A DNA stretch of 57,093 bases. Source: CAWJEL01 sp964647255 (GTDB lineage: Bacteria > Chloroflexota > Anaerolineae > CG2-30-64-16). Below, one piece after another: positions 52,330 through 57,093 of the stretch (position 1 is the stretch's first letter; each line of letters opens with the position of its first letter). Under the pieces are notes generated by a model. That model ran no database searches. It worked only from the letters and a program-made list of their open reading frames with translations, and was not told where the DNA came from. The stretch lies in the NCBI GenBank assembly GCA_964647255.1, contig CAZYGI010000020.1, positions 1-57,093 on the forward strand, in the 5' to 3' direction. The translations under genes were made by a program, and so were the position numbers.

Positions 52330-53394
52330 ATGGCAAACACCATGAAGGCCCAAGTTCTATACGAAAACGAGAAAATGGAGATGGCGGAGCTGCCTCTTCC
52401 ACAGGTGGGCGAAGCCGATGTACTGGTGAAGGTGAAAAACTGCGGCATCTGCGGCTCCGACGTCTCGTACTTCTTCGGCTACATGCCGACGGGCAAGATG
52501 CCCATCGTGCTGGGCCACGAATTCACCGGGGAAGTCGTCGAAGTCGGCGCGATCGCCAAGGGCATGGGGCTGTTCAAGCCGGGCGACCGCGTGGTCGTCA
52601 ACCCAGTGCAGAGCTGCAACGCGTGCTACAACTGCGCAAGCGGCAAAACCAATCTGTGCAGCAATCTCTACGTGCCGGGCGTGAACGCCGACGGCGCGTT
52701 CGCCGAGTACGTGATTTCGCGCTATACCGGCCTCTTCAAGCTGGACGATAGCGTCAGCTACGCCGCGGGCGCATTCATCGAGCCGCTGGCGTGTGCGGTC
52801 TACGCGATGAACAAGCTCGAAATCGTACCGGGCAGCACGGTTGCGATCTTCGGCCCTGGCCCCATCGGCATCATGATGACCCAGATCGCAAAGAAAACCG
52901 GCGCCGGCAAGGTGATCATGATCGGCACCCGCGATTACCGCCTGGAAGAGGCCAGGAAGTGGGGGGCGGACTTCATCTTCAACACCAAGGACGAGAAGTC
53001 GCCACACTACGTGAAGGACCTCAAGGCAGCCGTCGCCGATGTCACGCAGGGCAAGATGGCTGATCGCGCGATCAACCCGACTGCCTCCAACGCAGCCTTC
53101 GAGCAAGCCATCGACATCACCGCCGGGGGCGCGATCCTGGTCCATTTCGGCGGGCCCGCATCAACTGATGTCATCCATGTTCCGGCGCTCTCCTTCCACG
53201 AGGCCGACAAACAAATCCGCGCCTCCTGGCTGGCGCCCGGCGTGTGGCCGCAGACGATCGCCATGATCGCCAGTGGACTGCTCAACCTGGAGCCGCTGGT
53301 CTCGAAGGCCCGGCCACTAAGCGAAGCAGCACAGGCCATCATTGACCTGCGCGCTCGTAAAGACGACCCGATCAAGGTTCAGATCGTCCCGTAA
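52330..53394 (+). CDS. Zinc-dependent medium-chain alcohol/polyol dehydrogenase
   Basis: 354 residues from the ATG at 52330. MDR superfamily, close to sorbitol/threonine dehydrogenases. Catalytic zinc ligands: Cys in NCGICGSD, and His-Glu in LGHEFTGE. The structural zinc loop reads CNACYNCASGKTNLC with four cysteines. The NAD-binding loop AIFGPGPIGIMMTQIAKKTGAG is intact. It oxidises a secondary alcohol of a sugar or cyclitol, or reduces the ketone. It shares a direction and tight spacing with the isomerases. Confidence 0.92.
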   Translation: MANTMKAQVLYENEKMEMAELPLPQVGEADVLVKVKNCGICGSDVSYFFGYMPTGKMPIVLGHEFTGEVVEVGAIAKGMGLFKPGDRVVVNPVQSCNACYNCASGKTNLCSNLYVPGVNADGAFAEYVISRYTGLFKLDDSVSYAAGAFIEPLACAVYAMNKLEIVPGSTVAIFGPGPIGIMMTQIAKKTGAGKVIMIGTRDYRLEEARKWGADFIFNTKDEKSPHYVKDLKAAVADVTQGKMADRAINPTASNAAFEQAIDITAGGAILVHFGGPASTDVIHVPALSFHEADKQIRASWLAPGVWPQTIAMIASGLLNLEPLVSKARPLSEAAQAIIDLRARKDDPIKVQIVP

Positions 53395-53399
53395 CCGGG

Positions 53400-53458
53400 C
53401 CCCGTTGCCGGGGTCGTCACCGCAACTGAAGGCGAGCGGGCAATGACTCGCTCGCCTT
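53400..53458 (+). terminator. Pair of stem-loops after the dehydrogenase gene
   Basis: CCCCG (53400-53404) with CGGGG (53409-53413), then perfect 10-bp arms AAGGCGAGCG (53429-53438) and CGCTCGCCTT (53449-53458). The T run after the second is only TTT, so it may attenuate rather than stop transcription into the epimerase gene 15 bases on. Confidence 0.5.
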
Positions 53459-53473
53459 TGATAGGAGAAAGTC

Positions 53474-54326
53474 ATGATCCAATATGGCATCAACACCTTC
53501 CTCTGGGCATCACCCTTCCAGACGAAGGATTTACACTTCCTGGACCATGCCAAGGCCCTGGGCTGCGACCTGGTCGAGATCCCTATTGAGAGCATCGGCG
53601 ATGTGGACTTTGAGAAGGCCGGCGAGGCCTATGCGCGGGCCGGGTTAGGCGCCAGCGTGTGCGCGGTGATGGGCGCGACCCGTGACCCATCTCACCCCGA
53701 CGAGCAGATCCAGCAGAGCGGCATTGACTATCTCAAGCACTGCACCGATGCCGTTGCCGCGTTCGGCGGCACGGTGCTCGCCGGACCGCTCTACGCCGCG
53801 GTGGGCCGCCAGTGGCAGCAGACCCCAGAGATGCGCCGGGAGGATCTGGCCCGCACGGCCAAGAACCTGCGCCTCGCAGCGGACTATGCCGAGAAGAAGG
53901 GTGTGCGCTTCGCCCTGGAGCCGCTCAACCGCTTCGAGTACCAGCTTCATCAACTTGGCCGAGCAGGCGCTGGAACTGGTGGACCTGATCGGCAGCCCGG
54001 CGGTTGGGCTGATGATAGACACGTTCCACGCCAACATCGAAGAAAAGAGCCTGGGCCAGGCAATTGAGATGATCGGCCCGCGGCTCTATCACGTCCACGC
54101 CAACGAAAACGACCGCGGCACTCCCGGCACCGGCCACGTGGCCTGGAACGAGGTTGCGGCCGCCCTGAAGAAGATTAACTACAGCGGCGCGATGGTCATT
54201 GAATCGTTCTCCACCGAAGTCAAGGAAATTGCGCGCGCCGCCGCGGTCTGGCGGCCACTGGCCCCCACCGCCGACGGGTTGGGCGTGGACGGCATGGCGT
54301 TCCTGCGGAAGCTGATGGCGTGCTGA
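53474..54326 (+). pseudogene. D-tagatose/D-psicose 3-epimerase-like gene with one +1 frameshift
   Basis: TAGGAG site before the ATG. The first 155 codons read as the N-terminal half of a TIM-barrel 3-epimerase (QYGINTFLWASPFQ; FALEPLNRFE with a metal-ligand Glu). One extra base near 53939 shifts the frame; removing it restores FETSFINLAEQALELVD and the rest: MIDTFHANIEE (metal Asp), LYHVHANENDRGTPG (metal His) and VIESF (metal Glu), ending at 54326. The total of 853 bases is one more than a multiple of three, as expected for one insertion. The corrected protein would be 283 residues, the normal size. Sequence error or decay. Confidence 0.88.
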
Positions 54327-54404
54327 GCGACCGTAAAGGGATAAATTTCGTTCGCCGGATTTGGCGATCCCGCATTTACCAACGCAATCAGAGGAGTCAA
54401 GGTG

Positions 54405-55034
54405 ATGAAGGACAAGCTCGTAACAGCAATCGCCGACATGAACGAAGACGAGGCAATGCAGCTCGCCCAGGCGATGCTTGACAGCGGACAGGATCCACAA
54501 GTCATCCTCGACGCGGCCAGCCAGGCAATGACGATCGTCGGCAACCGCTTCGACACCAAGGAATACTTCCTGCCGGAGCTTATCATCGCGGGTGACATGA
54601 TGAAGGCGATCGGCGACCTCGTCAAGCCGAAGCTGCGCAATCAGGCTGTGCAGGCGCCCAAGCTGGGGAAGGTCCTCATCGGCACCATTGCCGGCGACAT
54701 CCACGATATCGGCAAGGACGTCGTCTCCTTCATGCTGGATGTCAACAACTTCGAGGTCTATGACCTGGGCGTTGATGTGCCGGCTGCGACGTTCGTCGCG
54801 AAGATACAGGAGATCAAGCCCGATATCGTCGGCATGAGCGGCTTCCTGACGCTGGGGTTCGATCAGATGAAGCGCACCGTGGAGGCGATCAAGGCGGCGG
54901 GGCTGCGCGAGAGCATCAAGATCATGATCGGCGGCGCGATCATGGACGACAGCGCGGCCGGATACACCGGCGCCGATGCCTACGGCAAAGACGCCGCAGC
55001 CGCCGTCAGGCTTGCCAAGGGCTGGCTGGCTTAA
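54405..55034 (+). CDS. Corrinoid (methylcobalamin-carrying) protein
   Basis: About 209 residues; ATG at 54405 with a GAGGAG site, 8-base spacing (a GTG 3 bases earlier is less likely). N-terminal helical cap (about 1-85), linker, then the B12-binding Rossmann domain (about 88-209) with the lower-ligand motif Asp98-x-His100-x2-Gly103 (GDIHDIGKD), the Ser of GMSGFLTLG and the glycine-rich IMIGGAIMD. By family it carries a methyl group on cobalt between a substrate methyltransferase and a second methyltransferase, as MtbC/MttC do. The adjacent UroD-family gene is the likely partner. Confidence 0.92.
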   Translation: MKDKLVTAIADMNEDEAMQLAQAMLDSGQDPQVILDAASQAMTIVGNRFDTKEYFLPELIIAGDMMKAIGDLVKPKLRNQAVQAPKLGKVLIGTIAGDIHDIGKDVVSFMLDVNNFEVYDLGVDVPAATFVAKIQEIKPDIVGMSGFLTLGFDQMKRTVEAIKAAGLRESIKIMIGGAIMDDSAAGYTGADAYGKDAAAAVRLAKGWLA

Positions 55035-55060
55035 GCGCGCTCGCAAGGGGGAAACCGACC

Positions 55061-56304
55061 ATGTCTGAAAAACGATTGAAGAACTCTACAACGAGCGACA
55101 GACCCGCGTCCTGGCGGCCGCCGCCTGCCAGCAGCCGGACCGGATCCCGGTCTTCGGCCCATTCCAGAAGTACCCCTACCAGTTCGCCGGTGTGACCTTC
55201 AAACAGGCCATGAACGACTACGCGCTCGCGCGGGAGGCGTGCCACAAGTTCCTGGACTATTTCCAGCCTGACGCCGATTTCGGCCCGATTTTCCCCTATC
55301 CGTCCCAGGCGATGGAAACGATCGGCTGGAGACCGTTGAGGTGGCCGGGCCATGGCCTGGAGGACGACGATGTCATGTACCAGTACGTGGATGGCGAGTA
55401 CATGACCGCTGACGAGTATGATGAATTCGTCTTCGACCCATCCGGCTTCATGTTCGGCAAGTGGGCGCCCAGGCAGTTCACTGCTCTGCAAGGCTTTGCG
55501 CAGATTCCCCCGTGGCGCCGATTCATGTGGACCGGCTGGATGAACATCGGAGCGATCGCGGGTCCCGAGATGCAGGAGACCTTCCGCCTGCTCACGAAGT
55601 TCGCCGGAGAAATCAACGAATGGTGGGGCCACCAGGCCCAGTACTGGGGCGAGATGCGGGCAAAAGGCTACCCGTTGGCCTTCGCCGCTTGGGACTGGCC
55701 GCCGTTCGATATCATCGGCGACACGCTGCGCGGCACGCGCAACATCCTGGCCGATATGCGGCGGCGCCCAAGCAAGCTGCACGACGCGCTGGAAGTCGCG
55801 ACCAAGATCTTTATCGAGTACGGCTCCGGGGCCGCGGGCGCGCCGTTGCCGTTCACCTGGACGTGGGTCCACAAATCCACGCGCGAGTTCATGTCCGATG
55901 CGCAGTTCAAGGAGTTCTACTGGCCGTACCTGCGCAAAGGTCTGCTGGCGCTGATTGACAAGGGGGTCATCCCGGTGATCTACTGGGAGGCCGACTGGGA
56001 AAGCCGACTGGAGCATGTCGCTGACATCCCCGCCGGCAAGATCATCTACCATCTCTCCAACACGAACTTCGAGCGGGCGTGGGATGTGTTGGGGGGCCAC
56101 GTCTGCCTGATGGGCAACGTGCCCAATGTCATGCTGCTGGGCGGCACGCCCGATGACGTCAAGGCGTACTGCAAACGGATCATTGACTACACCAAGGGCA
56201 AGCCCGGCCTGATCATGGACGCCGCGGTGATGCTGGATGAAGCCCGGCCGGAGAACCTGAAGGCGATGTTCGATTTCACGCGGGAGTACGGCGTGTATCG
56301 GTAA
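55061..56304 (+). pseudogene. UroD-family methyltransferase with a one-base deletion in an A run
   Basis: The ATG at 55061 has AAGGGGGAA upstream, but its frame fails after four codons. If the run of five A at 55068-55072 had six, it would continue TIEELYNERQTRVLAAAAC and QQPDRIPVFGPF, the normal family N-terminus, into the long frame ending at 56304. Without the fix the first usable start is GTG at 55192, which removes 40 conserved residues. The corrected protein has 414 residues. Family: uroporphyrinogen decarboxylase-like, including corrinoid methyltransferases such as MtaA/MtbA. The zinc motif H-x-C of those enzymes is not evident; that strand reads YWEADW. It follows the corrinoid gene by 26 bases. 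Confidence 0.82.
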
Positions 56305-56435
56305 ACGGTGAAATGGGTAAACTGGCAGAGTGGGTGAACGGCGCACCTGGCAGCCCATCTGCCGGTTGACCGCTCTCTCCGTCTACCAGTCTACCAGTTC
56401 ACCGATTTACCGACTTACCAGTCTACCAGTTTACC
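56305..56435. repeat. Large intercistronic word repeat (TACCAGTCTACCAGTT)
   Basis: Begins right after the methyltransferase stop. The 20-base word beginning TACCAGTCTACCAGTT occurs at 56384-56403 and 56416-56435 (one mismatch, period 32). Facing words on the left, such as GGTAAACTGG (56316-56325) and CGGTGAA, pair with CCAGTTTACC (56426-56435) and TTCACCG. It ends just before the AAGGAGG of the next gene. Confidence 0.8.
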
Positions 56436-56456
56436 AAGTCACAAGGAGGCAACCTG

Positions 56457-57093
56457 ATGTCACGACCGATCACACTCTTCAGCGGCCAGTGGGCCGATCT
56501 GACGCTTGAAGATGTCGCGCGGAAAGCCAGCGCGTGGGGCTTCGACGGGCTCGAGCTCGCGTGCTGGGGCGACCACTTCGAGGTGGACAAGGCGCTGGAA
56601 AGCGCTGCCTACGTCCAAAGTCGCTGGGATATCCTTAACAAGTACAACCTGAAATGCTTCGCGATCAGCAACCATCTGGTGGGCCAGTGCACCTGCGACC
56701 CGATTGACGCGCGCCACAAGAGCGTCCTTCCGGGCCGGTTGTGGGGCGATGGCGATCCCGAAGGGGTGCGCCAGCGCTGCGCCGAGGAGATGAAGAACAC
56801 CGCCCGCGCCGCCAAAAAGATGGGCGTGAACGTCGTCAACGGCTTCACGGGCAGCAGCGTGTGGGGCAAGCTGTACTTCTTCCCGCCCACCAGCCAGGCC
56901 GACATTGACGCCGGCTACAAGGACTTCGCGGACCGCTGGATCCCGATCCTCGACGTCTTCCAGGCCGAGGGCGTGAAGTTCGCGCTGGAAGTGCACCCGA
57001 CCGAGATCGCCTACGACATCTACACCACCCAGCGCGCGCTCGCGGCGGTGAAGGGCCATCCGGCCTTCGGGTTCAACTTCGACCCGAGCCACT
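56457..57093 (+). CDS. Sugar phosphate isomerase/epimerase, partial at window end
   Basis: The first 212 codons are present; the gene continues past the window. ATG at 56457 with AAGGAGG, 7-base spacing. Translation begins MSRPITLFSGQWADLTLED and shows the xylose isomerase-like TIM barrel: GFDGLELACWGDHFEV, a CFAISNHLVGQ strand, KMGVNVVNGFTGS, VKFALEVHPTEIAYD with the metal-ligand Glu, and FGFNFDPSH with Asp and His at the cut end. It resembles IolE-like and other cyclitol or sugar enzymes. The minus-strand frame through this region is a shadow. It is the third isomerase of the row. Confidence 0.88.
   Translation, partial: MSRPITLFSGQWADLTLEDVARKASAWGFDGLELACWGDHFEVDKALESAAYVQSRWDILNKYNLKCFAISNHLVGQCTCDPIDARHKSVLPGRLWGDGDPEGVRQRCAEEMKNTARAAKKMGVNVVNGFTGSSVWGKLYFFPPTSQADIDAGYKDFADRWIPILDVFQAEGVKFALEVHPTEIAYDIYTTQRALAAVKGHPAFGFNFDPSH

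Noticed and set aside
53935..53950. Programmed ribosomal frameshift in the epimerase gene
   Set aside because: No slippery heptamer or downstream structure is evident; the shift needs removal of one inserted base, which fits a mutation or sequence error.
56460..57092. Long minus-strand open frame at the window end
   Set aside because: It is the reverse shadow of the plus-strand isomerase starting at 56457, whose translation shows conserved TIM-barrel motifs and a good ribosome-binding site.

Overview
The window is GC-rich, densely coded bacterial DNA that reads like a heterotrophic member of the Chloroflexota (Anaerolineae-like). This is an inference from gene style: sugar-ABC binding lipoproteins with V/E/K/T- or A/P/T-rich linkers after the lipobox, an ECF sigma factor with a DUF5667-type partner and secreted DUF5666-type proteins, an FG-GAP/BACON-like surface protein, abundant sugar uptake genes and repeat-filled intergenic spacers. 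No rRNA, tRNA or CRISPR array was recognised.

Layout. 1-3.8 kb: two secreted or surface proteins (SH3b lipoprotein; FG-GAP/BACON-like protein). 3.8-14.9 kb: a YbaK-type deacylase, then a minus-strand sugar operon (LacI repressor, binding protein, two MalF/MalG-type permeases, an uncharacterised GT28-like protein, a GT4 glycosyltransferase, a GH42 beta-galactosidase, a D-2-hydroxyacid dehydrogenase). A perfect 28-bp palindrome sits just downstream of the lacI -10 box. 15-23.3 kb: PfkB kinase, sirtuin, CDP-alcohol phosphatidyltransferase, an overlapping ECF sigma / membrane partner / secreted-protein cassette, and a solitary IS630-like HTH protein. 23.5-32.6 kb: formate-tetrahydrofolate ligase of the eukaryote-like subtype, an FmdB zinc ribbon, and both glutamate synthase subunits. 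32.8-39.5 kb: a divergent RfaE-like kinase, a fucose-isomerase-like enzyme, a DHFR-like reductase, a higBA toxin-antitoxin module inserted between a real FGGY kinase 3' end and a decayed second copy of it, and a class II aldolase. 39.8-57.1 kb: an operon joining a DhnA-type aldolase, a PfkB kinase and a histidine kinase/response regulator pair. A promoter region follows with TTGGAAT boxes in PhoB-like spacing, then a ribose-type ABC transporter, and finally a catabolic row: cupin isomerase-like protein, three TIM-barrel sugar isomerases/epimerases, a zinc dehydrogenase, a corrinoid protein and a UroD-family methyltransferase. The last isomerase runs off the window.

The right-hand third reads as sensed uptake and breakdown of a sugar or cyclitol. 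The corrinoid/methyltransferase pair and the nearby formate-THF ligase raise the possibility that the substrate is O-methylated and its methyl group enters the C1 pool (inference). Three genes in this row carry single lesions: an in-frame amber in the ABC ATPase, a +1 insertion in an epimerase and a one-base A-run deletion in the methyltransferase. They are either sequence errors or decay and should be checked against reads.

The most striking unexplained signal is a family of short intergenic elements, each built from a different short word repeated several times and usually folded into inverted arms. They lie directly after a stop codon and often just before the next ribosome-binding site. 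At least nine occur here. They share architecture but not sequence.
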